Shown piece by piece: positions 1 to 10,110 of a stretch of DNA of 64,000 nucleotides (position 1 is its first letter; each line of letters starts with the position of its first letter). This DNA is from Monosporascus cannonballus (taxonomy: Eukaryota > Ascomycota > Sordariomycetes > Xylariales): the NCBI GenBank assembly GCA_004154925.1, contig QJNS01000111.1:62001-126000 (forward strand), given 5' to 3'. The notes under the pieces were generated by a model. That model was not told the origin of the DNA. It ran no database searches and saw only the letters and a program-made list of their open reading frames with translations. The translations under genes were made by a program, and so were the position numbers.

Positions 1-300
1 ATTATAAACATAAGAAAACAGTTTATTCGATGGGGAGAAAAATTGCAGCAAAATTAAAAATAATTGATATAACTCGAAGGAACAATACGCCGGCAATAAC
101 GACAAATACAGCAGCTTGACGCGCTAAATAAAGAAACCAAAGCAAAGTTCGATAAACTCGAACAAAAGTTAAAAGAAAAAGGTTATCTATAAAAAAACCG
201 CAGGATAACGAGATCCAAAAAAATTAAAAGGGATTTCCGAAAAAGGCTTTAAACGCGACAATAAGAAATATCAATAACTTTATCACTTTGGATATACGAA
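1..300 (+). pseudogene. gag C-terminal relic of gypsy-1
   Basis: This stretch aligns by eye with the reverse complement of about 17550-17900 and of 63720-64000, two other copies of the family. Shared landmarks are an ACGCCGGCA block near 88 and CCGCAGGATAAC near 199. A lysine-rich, coiled-coil-like frame is readable between about 125 and 195, consistent with the region between gag and protease. The three copies agree in spacing, so this is part of the element rather than a host gene. Frames are broken. Confidence 0.75.
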
Positions 301-314
301 TCGGAACGCATTAA

Positions 315-620
315 TATACCGTAATAATGGACTGCGGAATTATGGGCGAGAATTACATTATATCGGATATAGTTAATAAATTTAAACTGTTATGGAAATA
401 TAAGTTAAAATTTGATATAGCGAAAAATACCGAAAATCAAAAATTCGTTTACGATAACGGAAAAATTATATACGAAATTAATTACTTCGAGATTTTTATT
501 TAAGGACGATATTAAACGGTTAATTTCGATATCGTTCTATTTAGGAAATACGATATAATTTTAGGATTATTATGGATACGTTAATACGGAATTTTAATTA
601 ATGGCGGAATTGGCCAAATA
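315..620 (+). pseudogene. gypsy-1 aspartic protease relic
   Basis: The protease matures Gag-Pol. The active-site region reads DCGIMGENYI near 328-358, where families of this type have a D-S/T-G-A core. The C-terminal motif ILGLLWIR, a variant of the ILGLPWL motif typical of Ty3/gypsy proteases, lies near 558-583. Both are in the plus orientation about 230 bp apart, as expected. The altered residue after the catalytic Asp and the stops make it inactive. The less mutated copy at 6470-6560 on the minus strand keeps ILGLPWIRQYGI. Confidence 0.88.
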
Positions 621-979
621 AAGTTCGCCTTATATTTTATTAATAAAAAGAAATTAAAATCTTAATATTTGATTAATAATAACGACGAATATAGGCATAA
701 GGATACGACAAAAACCTTATTACCTAAAGGGACAAAATATAAGAAAAAAAATTGGGTATTAAAAAAATTTTATGATATATCGTTATTATTATTAAAGCAA
801 AATTGAAATAACTAAATAACGATTTAACATAATAATAACAGCTTAAGAAATTAAAAGATTTAATTAATATATTACTATAATACTATAAATATAAGCAGCT
901 TTTCAAAAAGGAGCTTAATACGAAATTATTAGAACATAGTAAATAAAATTATAAGATAATTCTTAAAGAAAAATCCTCG

Positions 980-1620
980 ACGAAATTTTACCCCATTTAT
1001 AGCCTTAGCGGAAATAAATTAGGCATTTTTAGAAAATACCTGGAAAATCGGCTATAAAAAGGATGGATTAGATTTTCGAAATTATTAATAAGATATCTAA
1101 TGTTTTTCGTACTAAAGAAAAATGGAAAATTGCGACTTATGGTTAATTACCAATAATTGAACGATATTATTATTAAAGATTAAACATTATTACCTTTAAG
1201 TACGGAAATAAAAAACCGATTTTACGAAACCAAATAATTTATAGCATTTGGTCTTAAAAATAAATATAACCTTATTAAGATTAAGAAAAAATACGAATAA
1301 AAAATAACTTTCAGAACGAAATACGGATTATTTAAGTATTTAGTTATACTAATAAGACTTATAAACGCATTAACAACTTTTTAACGGATGGTAAATTATG
1401 TACGATAAAAATACCTTGATATTTTCGTCATTTGCTATCTCGACGATATTCTTATTTTTTTAAAGACGGAAAAAGTATACGTAAGATACATTTATAAATT
1501 TTTTCAAATTTTACAAAACGTAAAGTTATTTATTAATACAGAAAAAAATTAGTTTCATTAATAGAAAATAAAATATTTAGGATATATTATTACCTTAGGA
1601 TACATTAAGATAAACCCTAA
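980..1620 (+). pseudogene. gypsy-1 reverse transcriptase relic
   Basis: Readable RT landmarks run in order: a VNYQ*LNDI segment near 1141-1170 (family: V-[DN]-Y-R-x-L-N), TLLPL shortly after, FRTKYGLFKYLV near 1314-1350, and the catalytic CYLDDILIF near 1433-1460, matching the YxDD box. Stops sit mainly at Gln positions. The domain is flanked by protease upstream and RNase H downstream, the Ty3/gypsy order. It is broken in several frames and cannot make an enzyme. Confidence 0.93.
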
Positions 1621-1639
1621 GAAAATTGCTGCAGTTATA

Positions 1640-2190
1640 AAATAGCAAATATTAATAACAGTTAAAAAGGTGTAGGTATTCCTTAAATTTACAAATTATT
1701 ACAGAAAATTTATTCGGAATTTTATTAAAATAATTATACCTCTGATAAACCTTACCAAAAAGGAAAAAAAGTTCAAATAAACGCCAAATACGAAAAAAGC
1801 ATTTTAAAATATTAAGGATATAATTATTAACAAATTAATATTAATTATAAACGATCTAAACCGTTTTATTAAGCTAAAAACCGATATTTCGGATTACGTA
1901 TTAAGCATAATAATTAAATAATAAAATAATTAAGGCAAATTATATTTTATTATATTTTTTGTACAAATTAAAAAAGCCGAATTTATTTATGGCATTTTAA
2001 ATAAAGAATTTATGGCCATTATAATAATATTTCGAAAGTTTAGGTATTTTTTAAAAGGAAATTTATATCAGGTTAAGGTTTATACGGATTATCAAAATTT
2101 TACCCGATTTATTACGATTAAGGAATTTACAGAACGATAATTAAAATATGCAAAAAAATTGGCGAACTTCGATTTCTTTATTATCCATAA
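1640..2190 (+). pseudogene. gypsy-1 RT connection and RNase H relic
   Basis: The RT thumb/connection is seen near 1660-1850 (FLKFTNYYRKFIRNF-like). RNase H starts at KTDISDYVL near 1875-1905, where the family has a T-D-A-S core, followed by a KEFMAIIIIFRKFRYFL segment near 2005-2055 and a YTDYQNF segment near 2080-2100. These keep correct order and spacing. The same block recurs at 36025-36620 (+) and in reverse at about 4950-5330. Confidence 0.9.
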
Positions 2191-2239
2191 GAAAAGCTTA
2201 AAAAATAACAAAACAAATGCCCTAAGCAAATAACTAGAC

Positions 2240-3460
2240 CTTGAAAAAAAAGTGGTTAAAATCGGCTATATAATTTTCGATATTACCATAAAACGATATT
2301 TATGTTTACGATAAATTACGATAATTCGGGCAGTACTTTTCGATATGTACCAGAAAATATAATAATGTAACGACGGTCTTCCAGAAAACCAAAAAACGAA
2401 TAAGATATAAGTTTTAAAGGAATGCCGGAAAAATCTAGTACGCGAAATACATAAATATCAGTTATACGGATATCCAGGGATCCATAAAACCTTAAAACGA
2501 TTTTAATGTATATATTCTTTTCTTAAAATGAAATTAACGGTACAGAAAATTATACGATAATGCGATATTTGCGTTAAAACAAAAATACGACGATATAAGC
2601 CATATAAAAAGTTATAACCATAATTAATCGCAAAATAATTATAATATTTAGTTATATTCGATTTTATTATTCAACTTTTTATATTAAAAAATCTAATTAC
2701 GGGAATACATTGTAATAATATTTTTGTAATTATCAACTAATTTATGAAATTTTCTTACTTTTTATTATATTATAAGAATATAACTGCCGAACAAATAACA
2801 TATATATATTTTTAAATATATATTTAACATATACGGGTTATTAATGGAAATTATTTTAACTAAAGAATTAATATTTACACTTAAGTTTTAGCAAAGGCTT
2901 ATGGCATAAATCGGCTTAAATCATCAGTTATCCAGCGTATTTAAACTTTAGACGGATAAATAAATAAAACGAACGAATTAAATTTTAAAAATGTATTTAC
3001 GATATTATATTAATTATGAATAAATTAATTAGGTTAAAAAATTGCTAAACGCGTAATTAGCCTATAATATTAATTATTATAAAAATATTAAAATAATATT
3101 TACAAATATAAATTTTGGATTTACTTTAAAAGTTTACAAAAAAATACGTAACGATGGTCTAAGTAATATTAGAATAATTACATTAAGAAATAAAAACGGA
3201 ATTAAAATTCGTACGTAACCAAATAAGTATGTATTATAACCAGAAAAAGTTAAAGGGGTTAATTTTCCAAAAAAAGGAAATAGTTTTTTTCGTTATTAAA
3301 AATATTTTAATAAAAAAACCTAACAAAAAAATCGATTTTAATATATCGGCCTATATAAAATTATTAAAAAAATCTTAGAAAATAATTATTAATTAGAACT
3401 TTTACCAAAAGTTAATTTTTTTTAAACTTTTTCTGTTTTTTTATTCGAATTAATAACGGA
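2240..3460 (+). pseudogene. gypsy-1 integrase relic (zinc-binding and core)
   Basis: The HHCC zinc-binding region is readable at 2450-2590: YGYPGIHKTLKRF near 2462-2503, then a CDICVKTK segment near 2553-2580 giving the Cys pair. The DDE core follows but is badly damaged; the DFI segment near 2660 and downstream fragments to about 3450 fit by position only. Integrase inserts the cDNA into chromatin. The opposite-strand copy is cut exactly in this domain, at 4634, by the insertion of gypsy-1 itself. Confidence 0.85.
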
Positions 3461-3524
3461 TATAATTAAGGTGCATATGGTATAAAATAATATGGAAATA
3501 AAAAACAAACAAATATACCAAATG

Positions 3525-3655
3525 GAGAAAATTTTAAATATGCGAAAACAAAACGGACTTACCCGGTACCTGATTAAATGGAAAAAATATCCGGACTCCG
3601 AAAATACCTGGGAACCTGCTAAAAACCTTATTAGCGCCTAGCGTTTATTAAAGAA
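3525..3655 (+). pseudogene. gypsy-1 C-terminal chromodomain
   Basis: The frame reads RYLIKWKKYPDSENTWEP between about 3567 and 3620, the most conserved part of a chromodomain (Y-L-[IV]-K-W-x-x-[WY]-x-x-x-x-x-T-W-E-P). It ends at the pol C terminus, where chromoviruses carry a module that targets integration to methylated-histone chromatin. Only one stop interrupts the core. This domain assigns the element to the chromovirus branch and fits nesting in heterochromatin. Confidence 0.95.
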
Positions 3656-3719
3656 TTTTTACTAATAACGATAGAATTACCGGAAATAATTGCGTCCTAA
3701 TTTACGTTTACGATGGGAT

Positions 3720-4246
3720 CGGAAAAATAAAATTATTCGGGAAGCGTAATACGAAGTTCGGTTTCCAAACGTTTGCGTTCTGTTTTTAAACGATCGACCT
3801 TTTTTTACTTTTCCAGTTTATCCAGGGATTGAAAATCCTGGTTAATTATTTCCACATTTTTTTTGCGAAAAAAAATCTTATTAAGTACGAAAATATTTTA
3901 AACGGGATAACATTTCGTTTAAATAACGAGATACGGATAACAATTTCTGACGAATGTTACGAAAATGTTAATAGGCGGAAGATTTTTCTAACCGCAAACG
4001 TTCCATCTTCTTATTAATGTTGTTCAAGGAAGAAAAGGGAATACCGGAACTATCGCAATAACGTTTTTTTAAGATACACTGCTAATAACGCGCGATAGAG
4101 TCCGATATGGTATACGAGTTACCGGCACGAAAACAGCGTGTGCAAGGCATAATTTCGAAACCAAAATTGAAAACAAAAAAAGCTGAAGCTTTACGTTTTT
4201 CCTTTTGGTTAATACGTTTGCGGTTCTTAGTAACTCGGCCGGACAT
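3720..4246 (-). pseudogene. antisense relict gene with Zn2Cys6-like cysteine motif
   Basis: On the minus strand an ATG at 4246 opens a frame beginning MSGRVTKNRKR, a basic start. It then shows CTRC, a Tyr six residues later (TAT from TGT), another Tyr, then QC and a final YC. Counting the two Tyr as mutated Cys gives CX2CX6C-X8-CX2CX6C, the spacing of a fungal Zn2Cys6 cluster. The frame goes on through KKMERLRLEK and a Leu/Lys-rich part, interrupted by a few TAA/TAG stops. Translated the other way the region is far less protein-like. It sits between the chromodomain and the 3' LTR in antisense orientation. I do not know its function; it could be an antisense accessory gene of the element or captured host sequence. 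Only one full copy is visible here. Confidence 0.55.
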
Positions 4247-4439
4247 AATGATGGATAGGAAAGGAACTTACCGAGAAAAAAATCTTGAGGGCAAGATTTG
4301 GGGAGAGGGGAGATCGTGTTATGATCCAACCAAGGGAGGGCCTCGGAAACGGTCACTTGGTGACTGAAACAGGGCCCAAGTGGGTCGGAATCACGTAACG
4401 TAGATCCGGAGTGATCCAAGGGATTTAACGGGATCCATG

Positions 4440-4633
4440 AAAGGATATATACGTTTATTATTTCCATAGTTTAGATAGCTTTAGCTTGCAATAATAATTC
4501 GTTACCTAAGGTACCTTTGGTATTACGAGATGTGATACATTACTGTATCCATTGCTTAGATTCCCACGATATTCCTGCTAACATAAACCCGTACGACTAA
4601 GGTTTAATAATTGGTTAAACCCAAGCCGTCACA
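4440..4633 (+). repeat. 3' LTR of gypsy-1 (downstream part)
   Basis: The segment ends in GCCGTCACA at 4633 and matches, in reverse orientation, the LTRs starting at 30369 and 40074. Shared landmarks are ATACGTTTATTATTTCC near 4449, TACGACTAAGG-like near 4591, and the terminal GCCGT[CT][AT][CT]A. It is less RIP-damaged than the internal region. The LTR start lies somewhere left of 4440, perhaps near 4360, where sequence is also relatively GC-rich; I could not fix the boundary because U3 differs among copies. Confidence 0.75.
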
Positions 4634-4949
4634 TGAGGTTTTGTGGATTTTGGATGTTCGTATAATTGATATTCGTATATATTTCTTATTAAATCCTTTT
4701 GGTATTTTTCTGAAATTCGTTTTTTATTTGTGTTTTGGTTTTTTGAGAAACCGTCGTTATATTGCTGGATTTTCTGGTACATATTAAAGGGTATTGCCCG
4801 AATTGTCGCAATTTGTTACGGGCGTAAATGTTTTTCTGTAATGGTATCGAAAATTATATAGTTAATTTTAACCAATTTTTCTTTAAGGTTTGGTTGCTTA
4901 CTTGAGGTATTTGCTTTATTATTTTTTAAGTTTTTTTTTGAAAGTAATA

Positions 4950-5330
4950 ACGAAATCGAAGTTCGCCAATTTTTCCGCGTAACGAAATTATCGTTCGATA
5001 AGTTCCTTAATCGTGGTAAATCGGGTAAGATTTTGATAATCCGTATAAACCTTAATTTGCTATAAACTTCCTTTTAAGAAGGACCTAAATTTTCGAAATG
5101 CCATAATAATGGCCATAAATTGCTTATTTAATATGCCGTAATTAAGTTCAATTTTTTAATTTATATAAAAAATTATAATAAGATATAATTTGCCTTAATT
5201 ATTTCGTTATCCGATTATTATACTTAATTTATAATCCGAAATATTGGTTTTTAATTTAACAAAATTGTTTGGATCGTATATAATTAATATTAATTTGTTA
5301 ATAATTATATCCTTAATATTCTGAAATGTT
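4950..5330 (-). pseudogene. gypsy-2 RNase H relic
   Basis: On the minus strand a KTDISDYKLSI-like segment near 5255-5220 matches the RNase H start of gypsy-1, and the AIIMAFRKFRS-like segment lies near 5120-5075, in the same order and spacing as in gypsy-1. It is broken by stops and has no function as read. It lies between the RT block and the truncated integrase of the same element. Confidence 0.75.
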
Positions 5331-5466
5331 TTTTCCGTTTTTGGCATTTATTTAATTTTTTCCTTTATAAGATTCGTTTATAGTATAATTATTTTATTAA
5401 AATTCCGATTAAATTTCCTATAATAATTGGCAAATCCGAAAGATTTTTGTATTTCCTTAATTATTA

Positions 5467-6000
5467 TTAGAGTTTGTTATTTTGTATTGATAAAGCTGTT
5501 TTAGGGTTTTTCCTAATATATCCTAAGGAAATAATATATCCCAGATATTTTTTTCCTCTAGGTGATTTTTCTTTTGCATTAATAAATAATTTGCATTTTA
5601 TAAACGTTTTTTCCGTTTTTGAGAAAATAAGAATATTATCAAGGTAATATACAACGAAAATATTAAGGTATTTTCGTAATACATAATTAATTATCCGATG
5701 AAAAATTATTAGTACGTTTGTAAGTTTTATTGGCGTAACCAAATATTTAAATAGTTCGTATTTCGTTTTGAAAACTGTTTTTTATTCGTATCTTTTTTTA
5801 ATTCTGATAAAGTTATATTTATTTTTAAGATCGAATGCTATAAATTATTTGGTTCCGGAAAGTCGGTTTTTTATTTCTATGATTAACGATAATAATATTC
5901 GATCTGTGATAATGATATTATTTAGTTATCGATAATTAACCATAAATCGTAATTTTCCGCTTTTTTTTTCATACGAAGAATATAAGGTATTTTACTGGTA
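5467..6000 (-). pseudogene. gypsy-2 reverse transcriptase relic
   Basis: A 91-codon open frame (5742-5467) is real retrotransposon sequence: it contains LRKYLNIFVVYYLDNILIFS, so the catalytic YLDD has become YLDN, a G-to-A change that removes the second Asp. Downstream it keeps KKYLGYIISLGYI. Upstream on the minus strand, to about 6000, the earlier RT blocks are readable with stops. The polymerase would be dead even without the stops. Confidence 0.9.
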
Positions 6001-6419
6001 ATTTCGAAGGTCGAATTTATCTTTTCTATAACCGATTTTCCAGGTATTTTTTAAGAATACGTAGTTCGTTTCCGCTAAGGTTATAGATAAGGTAAAATTT
6101 CGTCGAAAATCCTTTCTTAAAAACTATTTCATAATCCCATTCGTTATATTCTAATAATTTCGTATTCAGGTCCTTTTTTAAAAGCTGTTCATATTTATAG
6201 TATTATAATAATATATTGGTTAAAGTTTTTAATTTTTGGGACTGTTATTATTTTAAATCGTTATTTAGTTACTTTAATTTCGTTTTGATAATAATAACAA
6301 TACGTTATATTCTTCTTTAATGCCTATTTTGTTTAAAAAATATCTTATCCTTTTAGGTAATAAGGTTTTTGTCGTATCTTTATGTTTGTATTTGTCGCCA
6401 TTTTCGATCGAATATTAAA

Positions 6420-6661
6420 ATTTTAATTTTTTTAGGATTTATTAATGGGGTATAAGATAAACCTTACCTGGCCAATCTTTTTATCCATTAAGATTCCGTA
6501 CTGGCGTATCCATGGCAATCCTAAGATTATGTCGTAATTCCTAAGTGGAACGATATCGAAATTCACTGCCTGGTATCGTCCTTGGACCAAAATCTCGAGG
6601 CAATTAATTTTGCGTATGATTTTCCCGTTATCGTAAGCAAATTCCTGACTTTCGGCATTCG
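6420..6661 (-). pseudogene. gypsy-2 protease relic, lightly mutated part
   Basis: The minus strand reads NYDIILGLPWIRQYGI near 6556-6500, with the Pro and Gln codons intact, so this piece is less RIP-damaged than gypsy-1. It runs into the 10.7-kb insertion at 6669; the protease N-terminal part continues at 17459. The two pieces joined with one copy of TCGTTATG align without gap to gypsy-1 positions about 400-470. Confidence 0.9.
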
Positions 6662-6669
6662 TCGTTATG
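6662..6669. repeat. target-site duplication of element A, left copy
   Basis: TCGTTATG here is repeated exactly at 17451-17458, on the two outer sides of element A. The copies flank sequence that is continuous in gypsy-1, so this is a true 8-bp duplication made on insertion. Confidence 0.95.
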
Positions 6670-6693
6670 TTACCTCAGCTAGCTCAGGCCTCC
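6670..6693 (+). repeat. left terminal inverted repeat, element A
   Basis: It starts TTACCTCAGC and is identical over its first 20 bases to the left end of copy B (18619). Compared with the reverse complement of the right end (17427-17450), the first eight positions match after allowing single RIP transitions; most of the next sixteen match too. Confidence 0.85.
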
Positions 6694-6797
6694 CTGGCTC
6701 GTTTTCCCAATTTCTTCAAAGTTACTCAAGTACCGCTCCATAACGTTAAATATTAACTAATCAAATCCCAAATCCCCGTAACGAGCCAGCAAGGCCT
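6686..6797. repeat. subterminal inverted repeat of element A
   Basis: Arms at 6686-6703 and 6780-6797 are 18 bp each and complementary except for two mismatches (arm core CTGGCTCGTT / AACGAGCCAG), with a 76-bp spacer. Copy B has the same pair at 18635-18652 and 18729-18746, its right arm eroded by transitions. The block is strikingly GC-rich for the element. It could be a transposase-binding or hairpin structure; that role is inference. Confidence 0.8.
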
Positions 6798-6899
6798 AAG
6801 TTATAGTTGCATAAAAATGGCTTTATTTGGTATATTTACATTTTAAAAAAAACGAAAATCCGTAATAACTTAATAATAAAATGTTTTTTTATAAATATA

Positions 6900-9600
6900 T
6901 ATATATATATACTGTTATTTTTATTATAACTTATTATTAATATTATTCTGGTATTAATTAAAACCTATTTGCCATTTTTAAACCTTAATACGTATAATAA
7001 TTATAACCCGAACCCAGTATATTATTATTTTCCTTTTCAAAATATAATAAATCCGCATTTTTACAGTTTTACCGGGTTATGCCTTTAATACAAAATATAC
7101 GTACGCGTATTTTAAATTTTTAACAGTAATATAAAAAAATTAATATAATGTTTAAAAAATTTATTTATAATTAGGTTTTTTACGATAATTTAAACCGAAT
7201 TATTAGTTCGATTATTCAAATTAATTAATTAATTAATTTTTTAAAAAAAAACGAATACGTAAAAAGTTATTAATATATAAAAATTCACAAAATTTTTTAA
7301 TTGCGGTTAATTAAAATTTTATTATATATAAATATTATAATATATTATATAGAAAACTTATAATTTTCGTAAAAAGACTTAAATTTTAATATTTGCCGGA
7401 AAAAATAATATTCGAAATTAAAATAATTTATACTATTTTAAATATAAATTAATACTTTATTAAAACGTTTATTTTTAATTAATTTAAGTTTTTAAATTAA
7501 ATAATTATATATTTTAAAAATTATTAATTATATAATATAAAACGGAAAACGAAATAATTTCGTAATAATAATAATTCGGATATTTATATATATATATATA
7601 TATTTTATTTTTAATTATTATAATTAAAATAATTTTTAAATTTACCGGCAATTATTTACTTTATTTATTAAATAAGTTTTTATTATTTACGGATTTATTA
7701 TAAAGTAATATTAATATATTTAAAAAATTAAGTATTTATGAAAATTATTATACGTTAAATAAAAATATAATTTGGTTAACGGAAAAAATTAAAATATTTA
7801 CATTTATTCTTTTATAATTATATAATTATAATTAAAATAAATTATATTTTATAATTAAGTATAATAAGGCGATATTATATTTTTAATATAATAATTTTAA
7901 TATTTAAAATTATATTCGTAATATAATATTTTAATATAATACCGTTATACGGAATATTATTATTATTATTATCCGTTATTATAATTGTATTTTTTTTAAA
8001 AAATAAAATAATTTATATTCTAACCTAATTAATATTATAAAAGAAAATAATTTTATAAAACATTATAATAATGTTTAATATTATTTAATATTTTTTATTA
8101 ATTCGTAATTAATATTATCCGGACTTTATTTTTTATTTTTATTAATATATTTTATAAACGTAATAAATAATAATTTTTTAATTTTCTTAAATTAAATCGT
8201 ATGTTATATAATAAATGCCGTTCGATTTCGTTAAATATAATTAACGAAAATAAAGATATTATTAATAATATTTATAATATTTATCGATATTTTTTTTAAA
8301 AAATATATAAATTTAAAAAATTTTTTATCGGTTTTCGGAATATTTTTACCGTATTTATAAAAATTAAAAAATAATTTATTATATTTGGGAAATATGAGTT
8401 AATTAAGCCGGAATAACCGATTTATATAATAAAAATAGTAATTCCTTTTTATTCTTATTTTATTTTATATATAAATAAATTTCTTGCTTATATTTATATG
8501 TACTTATTAACCTAATAATATAACCGGGACGTATAAAATATAAATAATTTTAAAAATAAATCGTTAATTTTTTAATAAAATAATATAATTATATTAAAAA
8601 TTACCAAAATTCCATTTTCTTAAACTTTTTATTTTTTATATATATAATATTCGTATATTTATATTATTTTTATAGGAATTACGTATCCGATATAAACTAT
8701 TTATAAGAAAAATATTTAACGTATATAGAATTTTCCGGAATATTTTAATTAGAAACTTTTTTTCGAAAACCGAATTTACCGAATTTATAAAATATATATG
8801 CTTCCGGTTAACCGTTATTAAATTTGAATTTATCGCATATAAGGTAATTTTTAAATATTTTGGTTATATCAGATAAATAAAGAAAATATTACGGGGTTTT
8901 AATTAAAACGCGTTAATAAATAAGGATTTTTTAACGAAAATTTTCTATTATTATTTATTAATAATACATTACTTAATAATATAAATAATTTAACGGATAA
9001 TTCGTAAATATTTTATCTTTTAATTAAGGAATATAACTTATTTATGTTAATTTTTAAATAACGTAATATTAATTAAAATATGTCGAATAAATTTTTTTTT
9101 TCGGATAATTACAAAACCGAAAATATTTTTAATACGGCCGATATTTTATAAAGCAGTAATTTTTCTAATTTTATTAAAAATATTAGTTAACCGTTATTTA
9201 ATATTATTTTTATTAATAAAAAATTTCGAAATTATTGCCGTTTTTTAAAAAAAAACCTAAGTTTATTTATATTTTTTATATATTATATATTATAACGATA
9301 TTAATTATTTTAAGTAATTAATACCGTTATTATTAATTTTTATGGAGCCGGTTAATTTAATTAGCGCAAAAAATATTTTATTTTAATTAAATATTATGTT
9401 TTATAATATTAAATTAAATATTTATTAATTCGATTTTAATATTAAATCTGGTTTTAATAAAATTTATAGAAAAAATATAAAGAGTATTTAATCGAAAAAC
9501 CGAATATTATAATTTATGGTTTATTGGCGAATTCCGCCGGTTAAAAAATAATATATATAATATTAATATTATTTTTTTCCGAAATTTATTTTTAATTAAA
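6900..9600. other. element A interior, 5' third: AT-rich, no readable gene
   Basis: It holds long A/T runs and AT dinucleotide stretches (for example 6896-6911 and 7584-7603). Copy B aligns throughout, mainly through transitions. I could not follow any frame beyond a few dozen codons on either strand. Confidence 0.6.
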
Positions 9601-9609
9601 TATTATATA

Positions 9610-10110
9610 TCCGTATAATACGAATTTTATGCCCGTTATATTTTTTTCGCAAAATAAACGTTATGTTATTTGGGACTTTCGTAACGAAATTTTCGAACGC
9701 GTTTATTCTTTATTTCGGAATTTTTAATTTATTAAAAAATATCCGTTTCGGACTTAAAAAAACGGCTGGAATTCCGAAAATATTTTGGCCATAAGCCGTA
9801 AAACTATAGAAATTAAATTTATCGATTTTAATAATATCGTATTTATTATTAACGATGCAAATAAGCTTAATTAGCTAAATACGGCAAAAGATGAAAATTA
9901 ATTTATAAATAACCTTAATATAATTACCCAAAAAGCTTTTAATATTGAATTTATTAAGGATAATTTGGCGCCGGATAACCGTAATATTTTGTATACGGAA
10001 AAAAATTATGATTTTATAGTACAAATTATCGATAATTTAATTCATAATTTTGATTAAGGCGGTCCGTTATCGTCGTCGTCGTCGTCAAATAAGTAAAATA
10101 AGGATTTATC
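9610..10110 (+). pseudogene. relict coding segment 1 in element A (Ser-run, acidic C-terminal part)
   Basis: A plus-strand frame starting MPVIFF at about 9628 runs about 160 codons with only six stops, far fewer than expected in such AT-rich sequence; most are TAA/TAG at probable Gln codons. It contains RYVIWDFRNEIFERVYS, then IDFNNIVFIINDANKL, then an Asp/Asn-rich end followed by GGPL and six Ser encoded by a TCG run (10070-10086). Copy B keeps the same frame order at about 21525-22010, with the Ser run degraded. I do not recognise the protein. It probably lies in the middle or C-terminal part of a larger product. Confidence 0.5.

Larger units (their letters stand above)
1..4633 (+). mobile_element. 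RIP-degraded Ty3/gypsy chromovirus (gypsy-1), 5' truncated by window edge
   Basis: This is an LTR retrotransposon on the plus strand. Its domain order, gag end, protease, RT, RNase H, integrase, chromodomain, 3' LTR, is diagnostic of Ty3/gypsy chromoviruses. Every frame is broken by stops and frameshifts, mostly TAA/TAG at expected Gln codons, as RIP produces. The 5' LTR and most of gag lie before the window. The 3' LTR ends in GTCACA at 4633, directly abutting the integrase of an opposite-strand element of the same family, so this copy is nested in that one. It is non-functional as read. The family assignment is secure from the ordered motifs; the exact clade is not. Confidence 0.93.
4634..6669 (-). 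mobile_element. gypsy-2, pol segment (minus strand, first of three pieces)
   Basis: Read on the minus strand this is the same family as gypsy-1: protease (6661 to about 6420), RT (about 6000-5420), RNase H (about 5330-4950) and the start of integrase, which stops at 4634 where gypsy-1 is inserted. The last integrase bases match the segment of gypsy-1 ending at ACC near 2490. At the other end the homology stops at the 8-bp duplication TCGTTATG (6662-6669) and resumes at 17459 with no base missing. Confidence 0.92.

Noticed and set aside
3829..4017. 62-codon plus-strand open frame
   Set aside because: It lies on the antisense side of the relict minus-strand gene, with no motif and an Asn/Ile-rich chance composition.
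4107..4367. 86-codon plus-strand open frame
   Set aside because: It is antisense to the Zn2Cys6-like relict frame and to the LTR-proximal region; the minus strand gives the better protein, so this is a shadow.
4069..4467. 132-codon minus-strand open frame, longest in the window
   Set aside because: It overlaps the LTR and the start of the MSGRVTK frame in another phase. Pro/Ser/Leu composition without motif suggests chance openness in a GC-richer stretch.
6890..7610. AT dinucleotide runs as a microsatellite or replication origin
   Set aside because: They occur in both copies of a RIP-mutated transposon and are expected by-products of extreme AT content.
9628..9700. Copia integrase C terminus suggested by RYVIWDFRNEIFERVYS
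   Set aside because: Only a vague resemblance; no copia protease, integrase core or RT was found nearby in either copy.
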